Numbered from the stretch's first letter, positions 9,626 to 20,240 are shown. The stretch is DNA of 64,000 nt from Branchiostoma lanceolatum (GCF_035083965.1 NC_089724.1:4884001-4948000), one strand, 5' to 3'. Numbers and translations: made by a program. The notes: generated from the sequence alone by a model not told the origin.

Positions 9626-9896
9626 ACATATACATTTGATTTGATGCCAGGATTTGATACCAGGGGAATGACGACGGTCTACTTTCTGCACATCATTCTC
9701 CGTCATATTTTCACTTAAGTATATATTCGTATACATTTGAATCTGAGGTCATTATTTCTAGGGGATAGGCTTGTGTCTGCGTCCTTAATTAATATCGTGC
9801 TACGAGTCTTTTCTCTTTTGATTTGCGGACAGCAGGGAATAATCTAATAGGTATGGAAACTGATAAAGAAATGCCCTAACCAAAACGCCGCAACTG
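9626..9896. other. Non-coding stretch, nothing recognised
   Basis: AT-rich DNA between the palindromic minisatellite and the retroelement fragment, with no frame or repeat that I can support. Confidence 0.4.
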
Positions 9897-10093
9897 TAAA
9901 ATTAGGTGTTTTGACATTCAATTACGTTTTGAACCTCTGACCTCCGTCAGTCGACTTCTTGGAAAGCTGACTACTTACTTGGTAAGCGATACATGGACAC
10001 CGGACAAACTCAGCGTGGAATCTCCATAATGGGCCTACTTATGTTTTGCTACCCGCATGACCCGTTGACCATTGTTCGGGTTAAGTCAACAGT
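9897..10093. repeat. 197-bp direct repeat, left copy
   Basis: This copy is identical to 11262-11458 apart from one visible substitution (CAGCGT versus CAGCGG). It starts TAAAATTAGG and ends GTCAACAGT. It could be an LTR-like repeat, an unusually long target-site duplication, or the result of unequal recombination. Confidence 0.9.
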
Positions 10094-11261
10094 TGAATTA
10101 TACACACTTGATGTTATTGTGTGCCTCACCAGTGGGATCATCAGTTGATCACCACCCGTCGTTGGGAATTTCGGCCCATTTAGATCAATATTCCCTCGGG
10201 GTGGGGGGCCAGCAGTGCTTGGTACACCACCTCCCACTGGTGAGTTGCAGAATGGCTATGTCTCAGCCTTTTTTGACCTGGATGTATTTGTTCCAGATCC
10301 ATGCAGAACCCGTTTCAGCCGCTTCTACTGCAGCTCTTGTGATAGACTTGATTTCCTTCCTTTTGCACCCTAGCACTCTCAACCATTTTTGAAAGGATGT
10401 TGCAGCAAAACCCCGGCAGCTGACTTCAAATGGGTAGCATGAAGCTTTCCACCCTCTGTCTTTACATACTTCACACAACTCTGCATACTTGGTCAGCTTC
10501 CTCTCATGGGCAGCATCTACATTGTCCTCCCAAGGTACAGTCAGTTCTCCAATCACCACTTCTTTGGCACTTTCCGACCATATTGTGATGTCAGGACGGA
10601 GCAAAGTCACCGCAATATCTTCTGGGAAGCTCCCTTCACCCTCTAGGTCCACTGTGACTTGCCAGTCATTTGCAGAGGAGAGGATACATGGCTTTAGGCT
10701 GGTGTCGTTATTCCACGGCGGAGCGCCTTCCTTGATGAATGGTACAAGGCGGTCTATGTGGAAAGGAACATCCTCAGCATTGGTGCATTCAACTCTCCTT
10801 TTCACAGCCTCCGCAGCCACTTTCAGCACCATGTTGTGTCTCCATGTGTACTTTCCACTGGAGAGTGCAGATGGACATGAGCTCAGGATGTGCTGTAGGG
10901 TCCCCTTCTGTCCACACGCTTTGCAGATGTCTGACTGGTCATCATACCACCGGCTCAGGTTTACTGGTGTTGGTAGTAGGTCATATGTGGAGCGCCACAG
11001 GAATGAAATGCGGAGAGGCTCCATTCGCCACAGGACACTAAATGGTACATCCCTTTGTTGAACACTTTCCCAGGTAGTCCACCTTCCCTGTTTGCCTTGT
11101 CCCGCTGCTACTGCAGCCCTCTTCTCTTCTTCTACATCTCTTATTTCCTGTGTTACCATCTCCCGCCTTTCTTTCTCTGTAGAGGATGACCACCACTTAT
11201 GGGGTATCAAACCTAAACCTTGCCGGCCTGTCTGGGTTGCACCCATCAACTCCTTGTGCTT
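10094..11261 (-). mobile_element. 5'-truncated RLE-type non-LTR retrotransposon between direct repeats
   Basis: The 1168-bp insert between two 197-bp direct repeats carries, on the minus strand, the C-terminal part of a retrotransposon protein and about 160 bp of 3' UTR. The 3' UTR contains a 13-bp inverted pair (CTCACCAGTGGGA at 10125-10137 and its complement at 10232-10244). There is no poly-A tail at the 3' edge, which ends TGTATAATTCA before the repeat. The absence of an A tail and the endonuclease motif point to the R2/R4/NeSL group. Confidence 0.65.
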
Positions 11262-11282
11262 TAAAATTAGGTGTTTTGACAT
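10263..11282 (-). pseudogene. Retrotransposon C-terminal protein: zinc knuckle plus restriction-like endonuclease
   Basis: A 339-codon open frame whose Met lies inside the right direct repeat. The upstream part (RISFLWRSTYDLLPTPVNLS) resembles the thumb/linker after a reverse transcriptase. Residues around 140 form a zinc knuckle (CKACG…LQHILSSC, then YTWRHNMVL). Further on is RPD-x14-E (RPDITIWSESAKEVVIGE), the catalytic signature of the restriction-like endonuclease of R2/R4/NeSL-type elements. The reverse transcriptase catalytic domain is missing, so the frame, though open, is a fragment. Its openness suggests a recent insertion; use as a stand-alone protein is possible but unsupported. 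Confidence 0.75.
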
Positions 11283-11458
11283 TCAATTACGTTTTGAACC
11301 TCTGACCTCCGTCAGTCGACTTCTTGGAAAGCTGACTACTTACTTGGTAAGCGATACATGGACACCGGACAAACTCAGCGGGGAATCTCCATAATGGGCC
11401 TACTTATGTTTTGCTACCCGCATGACCCGTTGACCATTGTTCGGGTTAAGTCAACAGT
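11262..11458. repeat. 197-bp direct repeat, right copy
   Basis: See the left copy at 9897-10093. On the minus strand this copy is upstream of the retroelement frame and supplies its first codons. Confidence 0.9.
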
Positions 11459-12830
11459 AAAGAAATGGTTCTTTCTGCCCTAGATCCAGGCTATAACATA
11501 CCGGTATCATCGACATCAGCTTATTGTTTACTACACAAGTCCAAACCAAACCAAAAAGTCTTCGTGTAGAGCGAAACTCACTTTGATTGTTTTGGTTTTA
11601 TAAGCTTAAGTGTATGTCGTTTTTCGCCTGAGGTTTAAGAAGAAAATTTTCAATAGCAAAAGAAGGGCAACTTTGATCGTATCTTTTCATCTCCAGTTCC
11701 AATCTTAGTCACTTGACGGGCCCTGACAACGGTTGCTATCCGCCATATTTGTGCCCCTCTGGTAGCAAACAAATCCGCGTGGCCCTAGGGGTGGGTAGGG
11801 ACGGGTGCACTGTATATCTCACTGGTCTGTTTATTCTCAGCAGTTTCAGCATTATCTTATATTGTCAGCCTATTCATGTTAGGTCTTGTAACCCTTTACC
11901 TTGAAGTGGACTTCAAATCGCCTTGTGTGCAGACAATTGGGCTTATACATTAGAGAAGCAACAACAAGTGTCGAACATTTTCCAGAGGAGAACCAAGTTC
12001 TTCTTCTTCTACGATTTTAGAAGTTCTGTTTGTATTCCAGCTCCCTTCAGCCAATCCGGATTTCTTACTATATCTACACAGTAGTCCTTTTTCGGGTTTC
12101 AAGTTGTCGGGATCGGGCAAATGAACTGTACCCTGGCCATACTCCCCTGGCCAATTATCCTCTCTATTTGGATAGATTTTTGAACCCCGCGTCCTTAGTC
12201 TGGTCTGGTGGGGACGAGTGTCACACTCACAGCGATTTTGCGAGCCTGGCAGCCAGGCTAATGACATCGGAACCTTCGTTCGTTAAAACGGACATATTAT
12301 AAATGTAGTGGCTAAATCCTCATGTCGTATTAATGTACAATGCATTGCGCTTGGATATTGTTGATGAGACAGGCAGGCATCAGGCCGCTCTAGTTTCTGT
12401 TAGCAGCATTACACCATTGATTGATTCACCAGCCCAGCCAGGCGGATTGCCCTTATCTAGCGCAAGTCCAGATCAAGTCAGTACAAGAGCCCGAATGCAG
12501 AAAGGTACATTTAGGCCAAAAAGCCCCAATTGTAGAGTCCATATTTTATCAACCTATTCCCCGTCCAGATTTGCAGGTACCATACTCTGCAATGGCTAGG
12601 TTATACCAAGGAGGTGGTTATACATACATAGCACGATATCAGACCACTGTGTGAAGAGTTTACAGTACCGGACACACCGGGTGGCACTGGGCGGGCCTGG
12701 TTAGAGTTAATCCGGGACGTTTACACGTACTTGAGAAGCGCAGCTTGATAAGAGAATAACCAGCTGTTAATAGCTGCTGCACACGCCCATGCTGGTACAA
12801 TACTAGTATCTCTTTTCGTAAACGGTCGTC
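11459..12830. other. Non-coding intergenic stretch, nothing recognised
   Basis: About 1.4 kb without a supportable gene. Open frames of 60-105 codons exist on both strands but overlap each other, lack family resemblance and lack paired splice signals. Confidence 0.45.
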
Positions 12831-12839
12831 ATTCAAAAC

Positions 12840-13115
12840 TAGCCTCTGCCAGGCCTCGCAGATGGGTAGAAAAATAGTAGAGATTGGCCTAATGGACGGT
12901 GAATGCTATGCTAAGGGATTTGGATACGGAGAGAGGGTCCAATCAAGGAGGTTTTATAGTCTACATTGTTTGTAACTAACCTCCTTGGTTGAATATGCCA
13001 CAGGAGGTCGCAAACTGTAACTTCTATAGCGGACAAACCTCTCTGGCATGTTATCCGTTTATTTCGCCGATTTCTAAGATTTTTCCAGTGACCTGTGGAG
13101 CCCGGTAGAGGCTAA
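12840..13115. mobile_element. MITE with TAGCCTCTgCCAGGC termini and 9-bp target duplication
   Basis: Left end TAGCCTCTGCCAGGC pairs with the right end GCCCGGTAGAGGCTA. The flanks ATTCAAAAC (12831-12839) and ATTCAAGAC (13116-13124) agree at 8 of 9 positions, a 9-bp duplication typical of Mutator-like elements. An inner hairpin (CAAGGAGGTT/AACCTCCTTG) lies near 12945-12990. A related element with the same ends is at 56176-56375. Confidence 0.7.
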
Positions 13116-13124
13116 TTCAAGACA

Positions 13125-13147
13125 GTAGTAGTAGTAGTAGTAGTAGT
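13125..13147. repeat. (AGT)n microsatellite
   Basis: About seven tandem AGT triplets next to the MITE right end. Confidence 0.9.
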
Positions 13148-13149
13148 CC

Positions 13150-15395
13150 ATTGTTTTGCTACAAAATGTACATTCTTGAAATATACACTTTGATACTATA
13201 TGGTTCGTGGGCCTGTGTCAAGATTAAGCGTTTTGTCCTCGGTTAATTCACGAATTCCTTTACGTTTTTTCAATGTGATGTTGCGCATTTTGAAGTGAAA
13301 TATCGATGTCTTTTTTCTTATCATTTGTTAGCACATAAATGTTATAATACGCTTGTATGTGGCATTGGTCGGTCAGCGACATACTATATTGTTCTAGATG
13401 GAAGCGGCCAATTGTGAGAGAAATTGCGCTGCCAAGTGTCAGCTTCACGATTGTTCATCTGAGTATCTGCATCTCTATAGCCGGTATAACCTTTTTTGCA
13501 GGCATCTAGCCTCTCCCAGCCATTTCTGACAGCTTCTGACAATATTGTTAAACAAATACTCTATATTGTCCTGATGTCAAACTGAAAATCAGGCAAAACA
13601 TGGAACTCACATTCCCCAAATCGGGTCATCTTTTACTAAAATGTACTTTTCATGATATTGGAACAGGATTTTACCAAATCCGAACCAGCTATGAGGTTGA
13701 GAGAGGGTCAATGTATTATACTTCATGATGATGATCGATGCATAGCTCACTTCCGGGTTTCTCGACCCCACACGAGCACTACAGACAGCATCTCGCCACT
13801 GCTTGTGTGAGTGTTCTCGAAATTGGGGGCGATTTGTACAACGCCACTCTGCAGAGAGGTGGCTCGGAATGTTTACCAGAGCATAGGCTATGTGTGGTTG
13901 TGTTTCTTTGCGGTACAGGGTTTCTAGACGCGACTTTCACGCGACTACGCACTGTGGCCGGGCGATGCCGCCATTGGGTACGGCCCATATTTCCGGGTAC
14001 GGCCCATATTTCCGGTTACGGCAAGCCCGGCCAGCAATAAGAAAAAAAAAAATGTAATAGTATAAAAACTGTAACTTGAAAAAGAAAACAGCCGGGAGGA
14101 GTCTGCATCGGAGGCTAGGCCCATAGGGAGTTTCATGGGGGTGACGTGGCCATGGCGACCGTAGTTTGACTTTTCTCGGTCCCGAACATTTTCCTATAGA
14201 CACAAGCATTAAGCGGCCCGCCCAAGGCGACCGCCAATCATTGGGAACGTTAACACAAAGAGCCTAATCCTGCCCATAACGACCGTCTGATTTTCTGAAA
14301 GCATGCCGGATGTCGGATTTTTCTGCGACGGAAAAGTTTTTAAGACATTGACATTTGGCTGTGATAGATTTATCCAATAAACCAAGTGTTTCAATAAAAC
14401 TTTTACACAGATTTGTTAATGATACTAAAGCCACAGCAAGTAATTTTTTTATGGATGACATCATTGCAAACTTCAAACTTAATGCGCGCGGGCGAAAATC
14501 TTATCCATAATGTACCTTTCGATGCGGTCAAAAGCTTGGCCAGCGATATCACAACGTTCCATTTCCAGATCCAAAACGTTTTGCCCCTTTTATTCAGCGA
14601 TCGGGGCCTGAAAGAATGAGGTCGGCAGGTTTTTGTTAGAGTCTTTTCCTAAGCCTTACCTATATCCATTTCCCACTAGGACGGCGCTCTCGCCGCGCGC
14701 CCTCTGCAAACCTTAACTTCAATAGACCGCTCAGGGACTTTATTCGATATCTATGAAAAAAACGATTTTTTTCCAGACTCTGTGTGTATCATTGTCTTTT
14801 TAGCCATACTAATACATTATGCATAATTACTCATTCCTCAGAGAAATAAGTGAAGTTTATTGCAAGTTCATGCCCGTGGGCTAATTGCAAATACATGGTA
14901 AAAACATAGGGAAAAGCATACATGCGTCAGTAAACTGTGTCTGACTTTGTTGTAACAATAGGCTACTGGTACTAAATACAATTGTTGGCTATATCTAAAC
15001 TAGTTGGGTTTGACTTCTTTTTTGGAGGCAGTGGAAGACGAAAAGTCCCACTTTATTAATATTCCCTTGGTGAAATAAAGGATAAGACAAACCCGATTTA
15101 GGTCTCATCGAGAGCGCAGCATGATCTCCGTCTAGTGGGATTGGGTTATGTGTGTGTGTGTTTGTGCGTGCGTGCGTATACTATTTGACGTAACAGCGCT
15201 ATTCGACTGGGAGACATTGTTTTGAAGTCAACGATGTAACGGAACACAAACATAACAACGATAACAGAACATGAAATTTTTGTATAATCTTTCTGTCAAC
15301 TGAAATTGATCATTGTGGTAGTTATATGTTCTTCAAAATCGCATCATTTTTCATTCATCAACATGTACGTAATTCATTGTCTAAAACTCTTTTTA
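13150..15395. other. Intergenic DNA without supportable genes
   Basis: It contains a short duplication of GGTACGGCCCATATTTCCGG around 13976-14018, a run of A at 14041-14052 and a TG/CG-rich microsatellite at 15149-15178 (TGTGTGTGTGTGTTTGTGCG). The open frame at 13738-14040 has no family resemblance. Confidence 0.45.
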
Positions 15396-15396
15396 C

Positions 15397-15673
15397 AGAA
15401 AAGTGGAAGCGTCTGAAGAACGGCATGTTCCGTACAGACCAACAGGGCAGACCCGTAAGACCTGAGGGAAACCCGAAGCTGCTTCTGCCGGTCTTCCAAA
15501 AGAGAGAGATAAATGTAGGGAACCTGTTAGGCCATAAGCTTCCCAAGTGGACGCCGTACCTTGAGTCTGAGGTAGAAACAACCCAATCGGAGAAGTACCT
15601 ACAGCTCTTGAAGACGGCGTCCACAAGTCGACCTGCTTGTGTACGCTACGCGATGGGAGATAGGACAGGGTAG
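15397..15673 (+). CDS. Possible exon of an unrecognised gene
   Basis: A 3'-splice-like sequence (CTCTTTTTACAG, ending 15400) opens into a frame reading EKWKRLKNGMFRTDQQGRPV… to …RPACVRYAMGDRTG, followed by a stop at 15671. Composition is polar and basic, and third positions are G/C-rich compared with the flanks. I do not recognise the family, and no donor site with the right phase is obvious before the stop. It may be a decayed exon or part of a mobile element. Confidence 0.25.
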
Positions 15674-15713
15674 AAACTGGACCGGCTGTCGCCATGTGAT
15701 CCAGCGGAGCTAG

Positions 15714-15791
15714 CCAGCAGGAAGAGGAGACGAGGCACTCATCTCCGAAGAGCTGGATCGTTTTTTGGCAGAGGAGCTGGAAAGTGCCGAG
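15714..15791 (+). CDS. Possible short acidic exon upstream of an RGG tail
   Basis: A frame open from 15714 reads ALISEELDRFLAEELESAE and runs into a consensus-like donor GCCGAG|GTGAGA at 15791/15792, ending in phase 0. The next candidate exon (15950) also starts in phase 0. Its own upstream border is unclear; a CAGCAG acceptor at 15720 is possible. Short acidic LDxxL-type helices next to RGG tails occur in RNA-export adaptors, but the match is too weak to name. Confidence 0.25.
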
Positions 15792-15949
15792 GTGAGATGT
15801 CATACAGTATTTGAACAGAGATTGCGGATAGGACTGGACATTTCACGATGTTTCGATAACTTAACTCCAGCCAACGTTGATTTTTTTCTAATGTGACTTT
15901 CGTCTGATGTGATATGGTTATTGACCATCAGTCTTTTTCCGCCATGTAG

Positions 15950-16057
15950 ATTGTCGGAGGAGGAACAGCGCTAGGGACGAGGGGACGAGGAGGACAGAGA
16001 GGGCGTGCTCGTGGAGCCCGGAGAGGTGGACCTGGGCGTGGGCGCGGTCGCAGCTAG
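15950..16057 (+). CDS. Possible terminal exon encoding an arginine/glycine-rich (RGG) tail
   Basis: After a possible acceptor (TTTTTCCGCCATGTAG, ending 15949), the phase-0 frame gives 35 codons: IVGGGTALGTRGRGGQRGRA and then more RG/RGG repeats, ending GRGRS and TAG (16055-16057). RG-rich tails bind RNA and are methylated by PRMT1 in known proteins. The other two frames stop early or encode nothing similar. No neighbouring exon fixes the identity. Confidence 0.3.
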   Translation: MVGGGTALGTRGRGGQRGRARGARRGGPGRGRGRS

Positions 16058-16774
16058 AATGGTTCAAAGCTCCCCTCTATCTATGTATTGCGCCCTGTTT
16101 TACATACATGTATATTTGTATTGTGTGAGTTTTAGTTTGACGCCTGTAGGTTTTCGTTTTAAAGCTTTGAACACTTGTTCCAGGGCATCTGCAATGTTCT
16201 GTGACTTCTAGCATGATCTGGTTACTTTTCGTGTCAATTACATACAGAGATATTCCTGCAAAAATGAACGAAACAGTCGGACAAGAGCAAGTCCTTAACG
16301 TTAATTAATAATTACCAATGACCTTCTTTTAGATAGTATGTACATTATGTTGCATATAGATGAAGTCGTTGAAAGGAGCGGCAGTTTCCTTTTATGGTTG
16401 GAAAAAAACGCACGTCTATTGCTGGGAATATTGATATGCTTTCTATTGTTATTCTAATTATATTTACATGATCTATCAATATGTTAAAGATTTCTTTACT
16501 TAAGGATATAGTTGTATCAAGATGTCTTCCCAATTCCATTGAAATACAGCATTCACGTTGTACTCAAAGAAGCTTTTGAATGTTTGAAAAATGGATTGTG
16601 ACATGGTACTACTCGCAATGCTAACAATCGGACGTAATATCACATTGTTCCTGTTGATCTTTATGCAGTACAAGTTATAGTATGTCGACTCTAATACATT
16701 CTTTATTACCCAAGACTTCTGTCTGGCTTGTTATTAAATCATGTGACTCACGTTTTTTCCCGACACAAGGCCGC
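16058..16774. other. Non-coding stretch
   Basis: AT-rich DNA after the possible RGG exon with no further supportable exon; it could include a 3' UTR if the RGG exon is real. Confidence 0.35.
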
Positions 16775-16837
16775 GCTATCAGTGAGGTTTTTGGCCTCGC
16801 TGTTGATAACGTCGCTTTCGGCCTAGCTATCGGCTAT

Positions 16838-17310
16838 GAGGCTTTTAGCCGCGCTCGCTTCTGAGGCTTTTAGCCGCGCTAGGGAAAGAGGCTTTTAACC
16901 GCGCTCTCTTTCGAGGTTTTTAACCGCGCTCTCTTTCGAGGCTTTAAACCGCGCTCTCTTTCGAGGCTTTTACCCGCGCTCTCTTTCGAGGCTTTTAACC
17001 GCGCTCTCTTTCGAGGTTTTTAATCGCGCGCTCTTTCGAGGTTTTTAACCGCGCTCTCTTAGAAGGCTTTTAACCGCGCTCTCTTTCGAGGCTTTTAACC
17101 GCGCTCACTTTCGAAGCTTTTAACCGCGCTCTCTTTCGAGGCTTTTAACCGCGCTCTCTTTCGAAGCCTTTAACCGCGCTCTCTTTCGAGGCTTTTAACC
17201 GCTCTCTCTTTCGAGGCTTTTAACCGCTCTCTCTTTCGAGGCTTTTAACCGCGCTGTCCGTCTTTACTTTTGGACGTGTGGGTTGAAACGAGGCTTTTAG
17301 CCGCGCTTGT
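16838..17310 (+). repeat. 25-bp minisatellite (GAGGCTTTTAACCGCGCTCTCTTTC)n
   Basis: About 17-18 head-to-tail units whose 25-bp consensus begins GAGGCTTTTAACCGCGCTCT, with degenerate units from about 16775. The first and last units read TTAGCCGCGCT and the middle ones TTAACCGCGCT, so variation is ordered along the array, as expected if it grew by amplifying a central unit. CGCG occurs in nearly every unit. Confidence 0.95.
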
Positions 17311-17486
17311 GCCAAGATATCTAAGTGGGGTCGGAGTCAATTTTAGAATTATCCATGTCTGACATTTGTAGAATAACAGGCTCAACGACTTCTTTTTCTA
17401 GATTTTTGGCTATTAGAATTTCAAAATTGCAGACGAAAAAAAGGGAATAAATTGAATTTTCCCTTTTAGATTTGGATCGTGTTCAC

Positions 17487-18627
17487 AGTAAATGGCAGCT
17501 GTATTTGTTCTGACGGACGGTCGGGCGAGTTTTGTCAGATCGTTTCAAGGAATAGAAATAATCAAGTAGTTATTGTCGTGTAGGCGTCCGTTCTACCGAC
17601 CGTTGTTGTTGTAATCGGTTGTATCGTGACTGGAGTCCTGGTAAAACGGGGTCGCCGTCGTACAAGGAACAAAGAACAGACAGATGTTGAGTTAGAAGTT
17701 ACGTCTGTCATGAAAACTCTTTCGTCATGGGAAGCAGACAAGGAGGACATTCGTTTCGAACACATGATCGGTGAGGGAGAGTTCGGCCATGTCGTACGAG
17801 GAAGACTGCGCGTGCCCCAAGGCTACGAGGTTTTGGTGGCCGCTAAGAGCATCCGGCCTGACCGCATGACAGAATCGGCTGTCCGCGACTTTCGACGCGA
17901 AATGGACATCCTCGCGAGAATCCACGAGGACAAAGAGGGACACCCGAATGTGGTGAAGTTTTATGGAGTTGTGACCAAGTCGGACCCTCAGTACATCCTA
18001 GTAGAGTACGCGAGCAATGAGGACCTGCGACGGTACCTGTGGAACGTAAGAGAACAGTGTAAGACCACGGGACACACGAAACTGTTAGAGCGGCTGGGGT
18101 TTGCCTGTGACGTGGCCAGTAGGTTATCGGAGCTGGCGCGTCTGAAGATCGTACACCGGGACATCGCAGCTCGTAATGTCGTCATCAGCGACAGGAAGGT
18201 GGCCAAGATCGCGGATTTCGGGCTGTCGCGTGACGTTTACATGTCGTCGGCGTACGAACGCACCAACCAGGGCGGGAAGGAGGAACTGTTGCCGCTGAAG
18301 TGGATGGCCGTGGAGTCGTTACGGGACGGGGTGTACACGTGTGAGAGTGACGTGTGGTCGTACGGCGTGCTGCTGTGGGAGATCACCAGCTTTGGAGAGG
18401 AGCCGCGCTATGCAGGAGGTCCGATGCACCCCGACGTCTGCACAATGTTGGAGCTGCTGAGGAAAAGAGTCCGTCTGCAGCAGCCAACGAACTGTTCGCA
18501 GCCGCTGTACCGCATCGTCAGGTCCTGCTGGATAGTCGATCCGTCTAAACGACCGACTCCCGAAGAACTGTTGCGCAAGATCGAGCAACTAATGCCGCCG
18601 CACCTGGTCAATCGTCACCTTCGATAA
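17487..18627 (+). pseudogene. Truncated receptor tyrosine kinase copy with stop codon in the membrane segment
   Basis: Homology to the intact receptor (20408-23101) begins in the last EGF repeat at about 17487 and runs to the shared C-terminus (ending HLR). In frame with the kinase, a TAG at 17581-17583 replaces the TTG leucine codon of the transmembrane helix. There is also a 3-bp insertion in GTTGTTGTTGT. Downstream, 333 codons stay open and keep all kinase landmarks: GEGEFG, VAAKS, HRDIAARN, DFGLSRD and the WMAVESL activation-loop end. The kinase regions differ at roughly 22 of 333 residues. No ectodomain exons were found upstream. A soluble kinase made from an internal start is possible but not supported, so I call it a pseudogene. 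Confidence 0.8.
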
Positions 18628-18997
18628 GAAATTTTAGACCTCAAAATATCTTACAAGGACTTCATGGATTTTATTGTACAATATTGGGCCTTAGAAATAC
18701 ATAAACAAGGTTATATTCTACTGAGGTATTGGTATATGCTGCGTAACATAGATAAGATGTAGATTTATCCACTGAAAGAATGGGAATGGAGCTTACGTTT
18801 AATGATTACTTCATATGTAGTACCAGTAGAAATTACAGAAGTATCCATTGTTTTTGGAGGAAGCTACATGTATATGTTAATAACCGAAAGTCAGGCAGGG
18901 ATAGGAAGTATATTCCATGTCACAGACTTTGATATGAAGAATTGGCTCATCTAGCATGCTGTCTGTTCATCCTTGCTGATGGGCAACACAATAAACA
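18628..18997. other. Downstream flank of the truncated kinase
   Basis: AT-rich non-coding DNA. It does not resemble the region after the intact kinase, so the duplication ends close to the stop codon. Confidence 0.4.
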
Positions 18998-19009
18998 TAC
19001 AGAAAACAT

Positions 19010-19194
19010 TGCCTCCATTACAGGCTCTAACCGGCCTTCTTGGGGGGCTAAATAATACACTATTTGTAGCCAGCCCGTAACCATCAGCCAGCCTGTAACT
19101 ATCTATCGGCAAGATAGTTACGGGCTGGCTGCAAAAAGTGTATTATTTAGCCCCCCCCCCCAAAAAAAGGCCGGTTAGAGCCTGCTATGGAGGC
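19010..19194. mobile_element. Foldback MITE with 12-bp target duplication
   Basis: The termini TGCCTCCATTACAGGCTCTA and GGCCGGTTAGAGCCTGCTAT…GGAGGC are imperfect reverse complements, and an inner pair (GTAACTATCTATCGGCAAGATAGTTAC) makes the centre a hairpin. TACAGAAAACAT stands on both sides, at 18998-19009 and 19195-19206. A 12-bp duplication is unusual for most DNA transposon superfamilies. Confidence 0.8.
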
Positions 19195-19206
19195 TACAGA
19201 AAACAT

Positions 19207-20240
19207 ACCATTTGGTCTAATTCAAATTGTCTATAATGCCACTCAACATTTTTTTAAATCACGTCTCGTGGTTGAGTTCTACGCCAGTTCGTTGACCTCT
19301 GACCTTTCCCGATTGTTCACCCTGACCAACCCTGTCCTGCCCAAGTGGTTTATAATAACTCGTAGAACAGGTACAGGACAGGGTCGGTCTAACTTTTGGT
19401 GAGGTATGAGAAACAGTATCGATTGTGTATCCGCAAAATGCCATAATTCTATACCAAGTATATCTTAAAAGTTGAGGTTTTTCGGCAAGCCACATTTCCA
19501 TGATGTGTGTAAAGATAAATGCATTCACGAGCAGTTGCAGGTGTTTGCTGATGATCCTACATGTATCCCTTTTAAAATGGTTTCGTCCTATATGACACAT
19601 TAGCTTGAGGCACTAGAATTGTAATGGGAGTGAGAAGTTGCCCATTGTGTGCGGTTTAGTCACATTTCGAAGCAAAATGTGTGCTTTGTAGAGCTTAAAG
19701 CCGAAACATCCATGCCACAAGTTAGGTGAGGACGGCATAAATAACAGAGTAACTGACGACAAGCCGACAACAACAGATAGAGTCACATTGACCGAGCTAT
19801 TTTTTTCCTGTCAACTTCCTCATAGCCTTCACGGTTTTTCATAACTCGTTTTTCAATGGGGCTACTCAAGGTAAGTGACAATCTTGGTTTCAGAGTTCCC
19901 TATACGATTGCCATACATTTCTAAATCTTTAGTCATAGCTCTGCCATTTGTGAAGTATCCCATATCATACAGTGATCTTTAAGAAATGCATGCATATGGT
20001 TGTATACGGTCGAGCCGATATCATGAGATAGAATAAGCCAGACGTAGACCCGTAAAATCATGACTCATAGCCATACATAGTATGTTGTATCAAAAGATCA
20101 AGCATTACAGAATGAGCAATTACCTTGTGGGTCACTGTGCAGTAAAGTTGTTGTACACAACAAGATGAGTTTTGAATTCGATCATGTATTTAACTGACTG
20201 GAAGTAATCAAGTAAACGCTGCGTTCTGTTTATCCTCTAG
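19207..20240. other. Upstream flank of the intact kinase gene
   Basis: No supportable gene. It probably includes promoter or 5' intron DNA of the receptor kinase, because a 3'-splice-like site (TTTATCCTCTAG) ends at 20240. Confidence 0.4.

Noticed and set aside
10489..11061. 190-codon frame on the + strand
   Set aside because: Antisense shadow of the retroelement frame at 10263-11282.
13738..14040. 100-codon Cys-containing frame
   Set aside because: No domain pattern; overlaps a short direct duplication and frames on the other strand.
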